A DNA stretch of 64,000 bases, from NCBI RefSeq assembly GCF_021533215.1, contig NZ_JAJNKA010000002.1, forward strand, positions 423,001 through 487,000, in the 5' to 3' direction. Within the stretch, counting starts at the first letter, position 1. Every line of letters starts with the position of its first letter. The position numbers were made by a program, and so were the translations under genes. The notes below the pieces were generated by a model that saw only the letters and a program-made list of their open reading frames with translations, was not told the DNA's origin and ran no database searches. Source of the stretch: Portibacter lacus. GTDB lineage: Bacteria > Bacteroidota > Bacteroidia > Chitinophagales > Saprospiraceae. Shown here one piece after another: positions 9,801 to 17,295 of this stretch.

Positions 9801-9949
9801 TTAGGATAACTAGCGGTGACAAAAATTTTCTTAGCCTTTCTTTGTGGGTTGAGCTGAAGATTTAAGCCTTCGAAAAAAAAATAACTGCATGCGGTTGCCG
9901 CAAGGAAAAAGATAATAATAGAAAAGCTATATTTTTGTATATTTTCTAT
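6866..9949 (-). CDS. RND-family inner-membrane efflux transporter (second RND of operon)
   Basis: The reading frame spans about 1027 residues, normal for RND pumps, if it begins at ATA 9949, which overlaps the TAG stop of the upstream RND gene as ATAG. It holds N-terminal TM1 (KYSFSIIIFFLAATACSYFFF), the porter domain (PQRKAKKIFVTASYPNALPSAVE), the TM2-TM6 block with GILIDNALVILHHIRH, a second periplasmic domain and a second TM block (LVSGITVNSMILIWSDYNRL). No in-frame ATG, GTG or TTG exists before TTG 9523, which would remove TM1 and most of a porter subdomain (142 residues). Initiation at a rare codon is therefore inferred. Expected role: proton-driven export with the adjacent adaptor and TolC. 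Confidence 0.8.
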   Translation of the reverse strand: MENIQKYSFSIIIFFLAATACSYFFFEGLNLQLNPQRKAKKIFVTASYPNALPSAVELKVTTPLEAGLSRIGGIERIYSRSNIGQAEIELDVAEDINLDYLRFEVASRVREIYPSLPPATKFPDIKLSGLEENTNTSLLTYSLFSSLSADKISRYASDQLIPLLSLVEGVKEIRLEGSEESEWVIEYNVDKMLASNITKEDIRAAVNTYGLDESLSEVNYNEDIISLKLGQAQQSSLSHMLVKSDSIFNYYLDDVATVFRKPKERKSIYRINGRSNVRIQCIPEKNANHLVTAGLLKDKIEDAREKLPPGYDLLLENDQTEYLREELRKIRLRSLLSLSLLLLFVIIIYRKLSYTIIIITSLLVNLGLAVIAYNVMDVNINLYALAAITISFGILIDNALVILHHIRHYQNLSIFPALISATLTTIASLIVIFFLPELWRENLEEFARVIMINLSISLLVSFLFVPALQYRWERREEQQALVENKNLKAFSFWESLFSKIKQYRRWVIVASIWAFGLPVFLIPSEIEGLSWYNHTIGSETYQEDIKPWVEKILGGSFRFFYRYVYERGSFRNNEETILYANVRLPDGSTLEQLDQLCAMVESYLSQYLPHQVKNYILNISNGERASFRITFVDQNDYYFPFVLKNRLTSMAVNLGGATWNIYGVGKGFSNGSFSRPPQFSVKMRGYNLPELRTISSAFAELLESHPRIKEVDTDGNLDWYSREKYAFHFDYDKRAMIASGFELGDLYGVIQNVNPLREFVGYSSENVPIRMISDNSMLKGFWNLNNEVISKDSSQLSLSGISSVERLKLPSSLHKENQQYLLLLKWEYTGSARFGYKYLDECIEKFRPTLPLGYELEKLQNRFFQEEAKKQYGLLGLVIVLIFMICAVHFESFRTAISIVLMIPISFIGIFLTFYLFDFTFDQGGYTSFILVSGITVNSMILIWSDYNRLSVKHGRSVAIYTKAFSGKITPILLTIFSTILGLTPFLMFGDQEPFWFSLAVGAMGGLFFSVFAVCLIMPAFVKFSRS

Positions 9950-12900
9950 GTCTTTGTGGATTTATGAAGGATGACTCTCTTCGGATTAAATATTCTATAC
10001 AATACAGGCAAGAAAATCAAGCTGCTCAGTGTTCCTACCACTAATCCTCCTATTACAGTTAGAGCCAATGGCTTCTGAATTTCCGCACCTATCCCGGATG
10101 AAAACAATACAGGAAGAAAGGCAAGAATAGTCGTGATGGAAGTCATAACGATAGGACGTAATCGGCGACCACTTGCATGAATAATGGCTTCATCTACGGA
10201 TTGTCCACTTCTCGTGTTCTTGTTAATCATATCAAGTTTTAGGATCGCATCATTCACAATGATTCCTGCAGTAATGATGAGCCCCACCATGGAAACCAAG
10301 TTGAGTGTTTCCCCTCCAATCCATAGAAACAACATTCCGCCAAATAGAGATAATGGCACATCCACAAGAACTAAAATCGGTTGCACCAGAGATTCGAACT
10401 GAGCTGCAAGAATGAGGTATAGAAGAATGAAGACAATAAGTAGTATTCGCCACAATTGGCTAATGATTTTTCTAGTTTGATAGATACTTCCACCAAAGCT
10501 TACAAAGAAGTCGCCATCCTTAGTAATCTGTTTTCGAAGATCATCTTCTAATCCTTCTCGATAATTAATCGACGGTATTTCTAGTGCTTCACCAGCTAGT
10601 GTTCCTTTAATACTTTTGTAATCTCTTCTTTTCTGGACAGAAATAAATTGACCTAAAGGGATATTATTTCCATTTTTATTCTGAATTAATGTCTTATGAA
10701 TGGCATCATAAAAGTCTTCTTTTTCCATAGAATGGCCTATTACTATAGGGATCATTCTGTCTGAGGAACGCATTTCCGTTATTGCATTAGCATTAAAAAT
10801 GGTCTTAAGTTTAGAAAGTAGGGCATCATACGAAACACCATATTCCTCTAAAATGTCTAATCGAATGGTTAGATTCAGAAATTCATCGACTGGAGGAACT
10901 TCAAATTCTGGAATAACAGTTTTGATATCATCTACAAGAGGTTGAATTTCTTCAGGATCTGGCAGTTCTGAACTTTGACTAGGATAGGCATATGAAATGA
11001 GTGGATATTCGTCCGTAGAGAAAAGATAATCAAAGGTATTTTTTTTACGAAATGATTTAGAATCTGCTTTGGGGAATTGTTGTGAAAGATAAGCTGTAAT
11101 TGATTCTACAAGCGAAAGTGCTTCTTCACTACTTTTAGACTTAATTAATAATTGGGATTCATTAATACTACTTTCCTCTGCTGTTAATATAAATTGTTTT
11201 TCACCGATAATGGCACTTAACCAAAGGATGTCATCTGATAAATATGCTCTCAGTTGATTAACCCTTATGATACTTTCTTCTATGCCAATGTTTTCATTCC
11301 AGTCTATACTAACTTCTAATTCGTCTGTACTTAATTCAGGGAATGCTGTTCTATTAATCTGACTGATTAGGAAAATTCCCAGTGCACTCAGAATGAGAAA
11401 AATAACCAAAAGTAAAAACCTATTTTTTAGAAAAAACACGACTGCTTTGTGGTGCCCTTTGTCCCAGATTCCTTTTTTCTCAGATGGGTTTTTGTCTTTC
11501 ATCAGTATTCGTGCAAGAACGGGCAGTACAACTGCTGATACTAATAGCGAAGCAATTAATGTTATGCTAATGGAAATAGCCTGATCGTAAAAGAGTGCGC
11601 CTGCAATTCCACTTATTAATATTAAGGGTAGAAATACAGAACATGTCGTCATCGCAGAGCTCAATAAGGGTTTTAATACATCTTTAGTTCCTACGGTGAT
11701 TGCTTCATTTAATGCTAGTTTGTTTTGTTCTTGACGAATATTGTCAATAATAATAATTGCATTGTCGATCATAAGTCCTACACCTAGAATCAAGCCTGAA
11801 ATAGAAATGATATTAATGGATAGTCCTAATAAATAAAAACCTCCAAGGGCTAGAAGCAAGCCTAAGGGAACCGTAATGATAATTAATAAAGGCAGTCTCC
11901 ATTCTCGAAAGAAAAAGAAAAGAATAATACTACTGAATAAGATGCCATAAAGTAGAGAGGTTCTTAGATTCTGATAACTAATTTCCAGAACCTCGGACTG
12001 ATCATTGATAACTTTAAAATTTAAATCTGGATAGCTTAGCTTAAAATCTGCAAGCAGGGTGTCCATCTTTGTTTTAAGAGAAAAGTTATTCGCATCGTCT
12101 TTTTTACGCACACTCATTATAATGCCTTCTTTTCCTTCGAATGTATATGCGCTTCTTTTGTCTTTCGGTCGAACAACGATATTAGCTAGTTGTTTGAGTT
12201 GGTAAATTTGATTCTGAATGGAAACATATACATTTTTTAAATCATCAATTTTTTCGATTTTATTGCTAAGTTCTACATTGTATTGATACTGTCCATCTCT
12301 TATAATTACATTTCCTACATCTATGTTGCTGTTCGAAATGGCACTGGCTAATTCTTCCTCATTAATACCTAGAGACTGGAGTAAGTTCTGATTCGGAAAA
12401 ACGATAACCTCGGGATATTCAAGCCCATGCAGATCTGCAAAAGCGATTTCCTCTTCTTGTTCTAATCGACGTTTAATCACTTTTTCTGTAAATTCTGAGA
12501 GCTGCCTTAAATCCTCATTTGCCTCATTTTTAGGTAGGATTGCGAGATAGAATACAGGAATATCAGAGATATTGGATTTAATTACTCTGGGCCTATCGAT
12601 GTTTCTAGGTAAGAAAGACATTGCCTGATCTACCTTTTCATTGGCTTCTATAAATGAAAGGTCTGTATCGGTTCCATGCCTCAATGTTAGGTCGATGTAT
12701 GCTGATCCATTTCTGCTACTAGAATGCAGATCTTCTAAATGGTGCAATTGTAATAACTGGTTTCTAAGAGGGCGAGTTATGGTGTTTTCTATAACCCTAG
12801 CTGTTTTTTCAGAAGCAGATACTTGAATACTAATCTTAGGAATCGGAATGTCAGGAAGTAGGGAAATAGGTACTTCTCGGCCGAAAAATAATGAGAGTAC

Positions 12901-12972
12901 CACAAGACCTAAGGTAATGGTCAGTACAGCAATAGGTCGATATATTAAGTATTTTACGATATCCCTAACAAT
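9946..12972 (-). CDS. RND-family inner-membrane efflux transporter (first RND of operon)
   Basis: About 1008 residues, full RND length, if started at ATT 12972, 16 bases after the adaptor stop. From there the frame reads IVRDIVKYLIYRPIAVLTI, the canonical RND N-terminus. The first GTG (12903) would start inside TM1. Features include the porter segment PDIPIPKISIQVSASEKTARVIEN, the TM4 motif GVGLMIDNAIIIIDNIRQEQ (proton-relay Asp region) and a C-terminal repeat with SMVGLIITAGIIVNDAILKLD. It acts in the inner membrane. The operon carries two complete RND proteins, so a heteromeric pump of the MdtBC type is possible; homology alone does not prove it. Confidence 0.85.
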   Translation of the reverse strand: MVRDIVKYLIYRPIAVLTITLGLVVLSLFFGREVPISLLPDIPIPKISIQVSASEKTARVIENTITRPLRNQLLQLHHLEDLHSSSRNGSAYIDLTLRHGTDTDLSFIEANEKVDQAMSFLPRNIDRPRVIKSNISDIPVFYLAILPKNEANEDLRQLSEFTEKVIKRRLEQEEEIAFADLHGLEYPEVIVFPNQNLLQSLGINEEELASAISNSNIDVGNVIIRDGQYQYNVELSNKIEKIDDLKNVYVSIQNQIYQLKQLANIVVRPKDKRSAYTFEGKEGIIMSVRKKDDANNFSLKTKMDTLLADFKLSYPDLNFKVINDQSEVLEISYQNLRTSLLYGILFSSIILFFFFREWRLPLLIIITVPLGLLLALGGFYLLGLSINIISISGLILGVGLMIDNAIIIIDNIRQEQNKLALNEAITVGTKDVLKPLLSSAMTTCSVFLPLILISGIAGALFYDQAISISITLIASLLVSAVVLPVLARILMKDKNPSEKKGIWDKGHHKAVVFFLKNRFLLLVIFLILSALGIFLISQINRTAFPELSTDELEVSIDWNENIGIEESIIRVNQLRAYLSDDILWLSAIIGEKQFILTAEESSINESQLLIKSKSSEEALSLVESITAYLSQQFPKADSKSFRKKNTFDYLFSTDEYPLISYAYPSQSSELPDPEEIQPLVDDIKTVIPEFEVPPVDEFLNLTIRLDILEEYGVSYDALLSKLKTIFNANAITEMRSSDRMIPIVIGHSMEKEDFYDAIHKTLIQNKNGNNIPLGQFISVQKRRDYKSIKGTLAGEALEIPSINYREGLEDDLRKQITKDGDFFVSFGGSIYQTRKIISQLWRILLIVFILLYLILAAQFESLVQPILVLVDVPLSLFGGMLFLWIGGETLNLVSMVGLIITAGIIVNDAILKLDMINKNTRSGQSVDEAIIHASGRRLRPIVMTSITTILAFLPVLFSSGIGAEIQKPLALTVIGGLVVGTLSSLIFLPVLYRIFNPKRVILHKSTKT

Positions 12973-12988
12973 TAAATGAACGTGATAT

Positions 12989-14083
12989 TTATTTCTCTAA
13001 ACTTTCAGCAAGCTCAACTTTCGCATCATGATCAAGATTGAGGTTACCTTCAGCGATAACTAGATCCCCTTCCGCAAGACCATCTATTATTGCAAGAGCA
13101 TCTTTGTTTTCATAACCAACAGTAACATATTTCCACTTAGCTAATCCGCTCGCTTCATCATAGACAAAGATCACATCTCGATCTGACCTGGACACTAATG
13201 CAGACTTAGGAACAATTAATTGATTTTTCTTATGGCTTTCTACTTCTACTCTGACATTCATTCCTTCGAAAAGGTGCTGACCACTGCCTATTATTTTTGC
13301 GTAAATGGTAACAAGTCCATTTTTGTCAACAACTGGATTAATTTTCGATATGTTTGCTTTTATTTCTTGATCTGGAGAAAGTAGAGGATATGCAGTGATC
13401 GATGTTCCAATTTTTGTGGAAAGGGCATCAGATTCTAACATCATAATTTTAATTTCAAATGAGGAAGGGTCTATAATGGTGCAGATTTCTTCTCCAGCAT
13501 TAATGTATTCTTTATCATTGATTTTTATGTCGCTTATCCACCCAGATATCGGGGAGAGTGTTCTTTTTTCTTCAAGTCTATACTGAATTTCTTTTAGCGC
13601 AGATTGTGCCTTATTTAATCCTGAAAGAATATTGATGTATTCTAGTTTTTGCGGACTAACACTTGAGTCTTGGTCGGCAAATCCACCATCTCTGATGATT
13701 CTTTCATTTTTAGACATTATGGCATCATCATATTCATTTTTTCTCTGTTCTAGCTGTAATTGCAATTCCTGAGCATCCTGTTCGATGAGTACTTCACCTG
13801 TTTTAATATACTTACCTTCTAATAGGTTATAATTTATGATTTGTCCATCTGATGTTGATTTGATATTGACTTTACGATCTGCTTCGATTCGTCCGCTCAG
13901 AATTTTCTGAATGGTAAAAGTTTCTAATGTAGCTTTTACAACGCGGACTTTTGTTTTCTGATCTATTAAGCTTGCCTCTTCTTTCGCCTTAGCCGTGACG
14001 GTTTCTAAGTCTGGTTTTTTAGCATTGCAGGAAGGCAGAAAGATGATCAATATTAATATTGAAAGCATTCTAGTGTGGAGCAT
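12989..14083 (-). CDS. RND periplasmic adaptor (membrane fusion protein) lipoprotein
   Basis: A 364-residue HlyD/AcrA-type adaptor. A signal with lipobox (IIFLPSCNAKK, Cys about residue 19) anchors it in a membrane. A barrel-sandwich half (ILSGRIEADRKVNIKSTSDGQIINYNLLEGKYIKTGEVLIEQDA) is followed by a helical hairpin (LQLQLEQRKNEYDDAIMSKNERI) and the second lipoyl half (KRTLSPISGWISDIKINDKEYINAGEEICTI), then beta-barrel and membrane-proximal domains. The order matches the AcrA family. The gene lies between the 71-residue gene (4-base gap) and the first RND gene (16-base gap), so this is one operon. It should bridge the RND proteins to TolC. Confidence 0.9.
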   Translation of the reverse strand: MLHTRMLSILILIIFLPSCNAKKPDLETVTAKAKEEASLIDQKTKVRVVKATLETFTIQKILSGRIEADRKVNIKSTSDGQIINYNLLEGKYIKTGEVLIEQDAQELQLQLEQRKNEYDDAIMSKNERIIRDGGFADQDSSVSPQKLEYINILSGLNKAQSALKEIQYRLEEKRTLSPISGWISDIKINDKEYINAGEEICTIIDPSSFEIKIMMLESDALSTKIGTSITAYPLLSPDQEIKANISKINPVVDKNGLVTIYAKIIGSGQHLFEGMNVRVEVESHKKNQLIVPKSALVSRSDRDVIFVYDEASGLAKWKYVTVGYENKDALAIIDGLAEGDLVIAEGNLNLDHDAKVELAESLEK

Positions 14084-14087
14084 AGAA

Positions 14088-14303
14088 CTATAAGTTTTCG
14101 TAGGGTGTGTTTTTAATGATATGCTTACCTACGATACAGAGATATATTGCTCGCTGTTGCTTGATATCTAATTGTTTTCGAGGAGGAACTGTTATTCCTT
14201 TTTCTGAAAGCTTTTGTTTTAAGAAATGAGGCGTGACTTTTAGCTCTTTTGCTAAGCGAGTTCTAGTCTTGAAAGGACTGAAAGTGATTTCATGGTTCGT
14301 CAT
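14088..14303 (-). CDS. Small 71-residue protein, possible helix-turn-helix regulator, first gene of pump operon
   Basis: A short basic protein without signal peptide. The segment TRTRLAKELKVTPHFLKQKL (residues about 13-32) has the spacing of a helix-turn-helix: LAKEL, turn at KVTP, second helix FLKQKLSEKG. It is the promoter-proximal gene of the adaptor/RND operon, with a 4-base gap to the adaptor. Array 3 lies 82 bases upstream, so it is a reasonable candidate for a local regulator binding the repeats. I do not recognise a named family; the DNA-binding role is inference from pattern only. Confidence 0.55.
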   Translation of the reverse strand: MTNHEITFSPFKTRTRLAKELKVTPHFLKQKLSEKGITVPPRKQLDIKQQRAIYLCIVGKHIIKNTPYENL

Positions 14304-14385
14304 ATGTAGAGTTGTTCATGTACAATGGGGTGCTTAAATATATAAAAATATTGGGTGGTTTTGGCAATTTGAAAATGTTAAAATT

Positions 14386-14415
14386 TTCAATTAAATTCAA
14401 TTAAATTCAATTAGG
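14386..14415. repeat. 10-bp direct-repeat array 3 (3 units), candidate operator
   Basis: On the plus strand two perfect TTCAATTAAA units plus TTCAATTAGG (8 of 10); on the minus strand this reads as TTTAATTGAA units, identical to arrays 1 and 2. It sits between the pump operon (minus, 82 bases to the first start) and peptide 3 (plus, 152 bases). This mirrors array 1, which sits between tolC and peptide 1. Confidence 0.75.
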
Positions 14416-14567
14416 AGGGTTGTGTAATATATTGAATGACAGTATATTGCCGAGGTGTTAATTGTTTAACATTCTTGAGTGTTATAAAGTAATTATAGAC
14501 TCAAAAATGTCTAACTTATTTCGGTTAATCCTAAGCCAAATTTTAAATTAGGAAAAATTTAATTGTT

Positions 14568-14762
14568 ATGAATATTTTAAAAGGTGTATTTGTATTAATT
14601 GTTATGTTTATTTTTTATCTACCAGTTTCTGCAAATGTGGGTGTATGTGCAGAGGGTTTAAGTCAAGGTAAAGGAACAATTCATTGGGATCCTATTAATG
14701 GTGAAGCAGAATTTTGCCCTCATGATGATGCTTTAGTATGGTGTTGTTATGATCCATGCTAA
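14568..14762 (+). CDS. Small exported Cys-rich peptide 3
   Basis: A 64-residue precursor: hydrophobic leader (MNILKGVFVLIVMFIFYLPV) with likely cleavage after VSA, then about 41 residues with five Cys (GVCAEG, EFCPHDD, VWCCYDPC). The odd Cys count allows an intermolecular bond or a modified Cys. The C-terminal WCCYDPC-stop is repeated almost base for base in a relic at 18389-18412. A hairpin follows 50 bases downstream, then two paralogous lipoproteins. The A-rich leader before ATG 14568 fits Bacteroidota initiation. Function unknown; grouped with peptides 1 and 2 by architecture and context. Confidence 0.7.
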   Translation: MNILKGVFVLIVMFIFYLPVSANVGVCAEGLSQGKGTIHWDPINGEAEFCPHDDALVWCCYDPC

Positions 14763-14781
14763 GAATAAAGCCATATTAATC

Positions 14782-15942
14782 ATGAAATTCAATATGATAA
14801 TTATTTTGATTTTATTGCGTGAGACTATTTTTAACTACTCACGCAATTTAATTTTAACATCTTGTCTTAGCATTTTATTTATTTTAATGATATCATGCAA
14901 TGAGGATGGAAGAATTGGCAAGTCTGATTTTCATTTCGAAGTGGTCGATTCACTGTATGTTCAAAATGTATTTGATTTGGAGTATCTCGATAAAGATATG
15001 GGAAATGAATCATTTTTATTTTACAGTTTAAAAAATAAAATGATTTACCTAATAGATAGAAATACAAAAAAGACAATTGAAATTCCATTTCCTGGACAGG
15101 CAACATCAGCGTCAGGATATGGGCTTAAATCTGGATGTTTTGTTACTTTTAATTCTGAAGAATCAATAGTTTTATGGACAAATAAGGGGTATCATTTCTA
15201 TGACTTAACAGGTAGTTTATATCGTAATGTTGATTACAAAACAAACTATTCACATCCTATATCAGCTTGGTTCAATACTGTTGAGCAGGGTGATCAATTG
15301 CTTGCTTATCAAACACGAGCTATAGATCTTAATGATGATGGAAGTTTTTCATTCGAGGATTCACGGCTCGTAGAGCGATTCAGTTTTGATTCTAAGATCT
15401 CTAATTTATATAAAGGCTTTCTAGATGAGGACCCCAGATTATTAATCGGAGAATTTAAAAGAAAAGTAGTTTTTGAAGGAGATGATTATCTTCATATATT
15501 ATTTAGCCCTGATAACACGATCAGTACCTATTCTTTAAAAGATAGTTTTGATTTTGTTAGACAAGAAAAGATTGAAATACCTAATTATGAACCTCCTTCA
15601 ATTCCTCGTTTTTCCTACGAGGAATTATTAATTAACCCAGACATATATTGGTTTTTTGGAGATGCTAAGCACTTTTACTTGATTTACAAACTAGGCATAG
15701 ATCCCAAAGAAGTTAATTTTAATAATTCAGGCATATTGGACGACGCGTCTTTAAATCAAGTGGTCATATATATGTATATCCATGATCGCACTACTGGTCA
15801 TGGTTATTCAGTGGAACTTCCGAAATTATTACCTGGTTTCAAGGCAAAATTGGAGGACAATTTATTTTTAGGTCAACCATCTTCTATTCTAAGAGAACAT
15901 GAAATGGGAAATGTCTTCTATATCGTAGCGTTAGAAAATTGA
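14782..15942 (+). CDS. Lipoprotein of propeller-like type, paralog a (follows peptide 3)
   Basis: A lipoprotein of about 386 residues; lipobox FILMISCNED. Starting at ATG 14782 gives an unusually long, two-part leader. An in-frame TTG at 14815 gives a normal one (RETIFNYSRNLILTSCLSIL) but lies inside a hairpin stem (14814-14847), so the start is uncertain. The body begins FHFEVVDSLYVQNVFDLEYLDKD and has beta-rich repeats (FLFYSLKNKMIYLIDRNTKK; ESIVLWTNKGYHFYDLTG). It resembles the DUF4221-type lipoproteins of Bacteroidota, but I am not sure of the family. The next gene is a clear paralog. An extracytoplasmic partner for peptide 3 is inferred from position. Confidence 0.65.
   Translation: MKFNMIIILILLRETIFNYSRNLILTSCLSILFILMISCNEDGRIGKSDFHFEVVDSLYVQNVFDLEYLDKDMGNESFLFYSLKNKMIYLIDRNTKKTIEIPFPGQATSASGYGLKSGCFVTFNSEESIVLWTNKGYHFYDLTGSLYRNVDYKTNYSHPISAWFNTVEQGDQLLAYQTRAIDLNDDGSFSFEDSRLVERFSFDSKISNLYKGFLDEDPRLLIGEFKRKVVFEGDDYLHILFSPDNTISTYSLKDSFDFVRQEKIEIPNYEPPSIPRFSYEELLINPDIYWFFGDAKHFYLIYKLGIDPKEVNFNNSGILDDASLNQVVIYMYIHDRTTGHGYSVELPKLLPGFKAKLEDNLFLGQPSSILREHEMGNVFYIVALEN
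14814..14847 (+). promoter_or_regulatory. Perfect 10-bp hairpin between peptide 3 and lipoprotein
   Basis: ATTGCGTGAG pairs perfectly with CTCACGCAAT across a 14-base AT-rich loop, followed by a T-rich stretch (TTTAATTTT). It lies 51 bases after the peptide 3 stop and contains the TTG that would give the lipoprotein its best signal peptide. It could attenuate transcription after the peptide, protect the short peptide mRNA, or mask translation of the lipoprotein. Confidence 0.6.
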
Positions 15943-16065
15943 TTATTTTTAAAATGCATATTAATTTTTGTTTAATTATTAACACGTGGAATAAAATCTA
16001 AAATTTTCATTTTGTTTAAGAACGTTGTGTTTTAGTGCATTATAAAAATTTGATTTCTTTAGAAA

Positions 16066-17208
16066 ATGAAGAACCTTATGAATAAAAATAAGAGTGGATT
16101 TAGACTTAAATTTTCACTCTATATTCTTGCAGTATTGACTTCAATAATTGCATTCATTTCTTGCGAAGATCGCAGTGATAGCGTATTCGATGATTTATCT
16201 TTTAATATTGTCGATTCTATGTATGTCGACGGTGTCTATGACTTGGAGTATCTGGACAAAGATGGGGATAATGCGAAATTCTTATTTTACAGTTTGAAGC
16301 AGAAATTGATTTTTCTCTTGGATCGAAAAACTAAAGAGGCCATAAAGATTCCCTTTCCTGGTCAGGCAACATCTATCTCAGGATATTCCTTTAAGTCTGC
16401 TTGCTACTTTAACACGGATGATAAAGAATCAATAGTCATATGGACAGACAAAGGATATCATTTTTATGATGGTGAGGGTAACTTACTCCGAAATGTGGAT
16501 TTTAAAACTTCCAATTCTCATCCAACTTCAGTTTTCTTTAAAGTAACGTATATTAATAATGAATTGATAGCCATTCAAAGACACGGAAGGGAGTATTTAA
16601 AGGATGGAACTTTGTCTAAAGAAAAATCAAAATTCATACAAACCTATAATTTTGAAAATGATGAGACGAATTTGTATAAGGGATTCAAAGATGATAATCC
16701 TACCTTAGCATCTGCTGATTTTTTGCTAAAGGCATCCTTTGAAGAAAATAAGTTTATACATATTTTACTTAGTCCAGATAACACGATAAGTACATATTCC
16801 ATTCAGGATAGGTTTGAATTGGTGAAGAGTACAAAGATGGATATTCCTGATTATTCACCGTCATACCAACTTAGAGCTAATATTGAAGAACAAGTTATCC
16901 AGCCTAATATTTATAAGCTCTTATCTGATGCCCAATTTTTCTACATTATTTACAAACCGTTTATTGATCCTGGAAGTACCGGTATTAAATTTAACAATGG
17001 AATGATAGATCCTAAATCATACGATTTAGTAGATTTATATTTGTACAAATATGATAGATTATCAGGTGAAAGCAATTCGATTAAGTTACCAAAATTATTA
17101 TTGGGATTTACTGCGAAAATGGAAGTTGATTTATTTCTAGTTAAGCCCTCCTCTTATATACATGAAAGTGAAAAAGGAAATGTTTTCTATATCGTAGACT
17201 TAGAATAA
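16066..17208 (+). CDS. Lipoprotein of propeller-like type, paralog b
   Basis: A 380-residue lipoprotein: basic N-region (MKNLMNKNKSGFRLKF), hydrophobic core and lipobox IIAFISCED. It is a paralog of the preceding gene along its full length. Shared landmarks include VVDSLYV/IVDSMYV, DLEYLDKD, KIPFPGQATS.SGY, a DKGYHFYD turn, LSPDNTISTYS and the C-terminal GNVFYIVDLE. The 123-bp spacer contains no small peptide gene, so the duplicate lacks its own peptide partner. No function is assigned. Confidence 0.7.
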   Translation: MKNLMNKNKSGFRLKFSLYILAVLTSIIAFISCEDRSDSVFDDLSFNIVDSMYVDGVYDLEYLDKDGDNAKFLFYSLKQKLIFLLDRKTKEAIKIPFPGQATSISGYSFKSACYFNTDDKESIVIWTDKGYHFYDGEGNLLRNVDFKTSNSHPTSVFFKVTYINNELIAIQRHGREYLKDGTLSKEKSKFIQTYNFENDETNLYKGFKDDNPTLASADFLLKASFEENKFIHILLSPDNTISTYSIQDRFELVKSTKMDIPDYSPSYQLRANIEEQVIQPNIYKLLSDAQFFYIIYKPFIDPGSTGIKFNNGMIDPKSYDLVDLYLYKYDRLSGESNSIKLPKLLLGFTAKMEVDLFLVKPSSYIHESEKGNVFYIVDLE

Positions 17209-17295
17209 AGCAAGAAGTGAAAAATAATAAAACAGAATTTATATAGTAATTTAATGATTCACGTTATCATTAATCAGATAGCATTAATTTTTACA

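Noticed and set aside
9946-9949. Programmed frameshift fusing the two RND proteins
   Set aside because: Both proteins are complete 12-TM pumps and no slippery sequence with a following structure was seen; rare-codon initiation is simpler.
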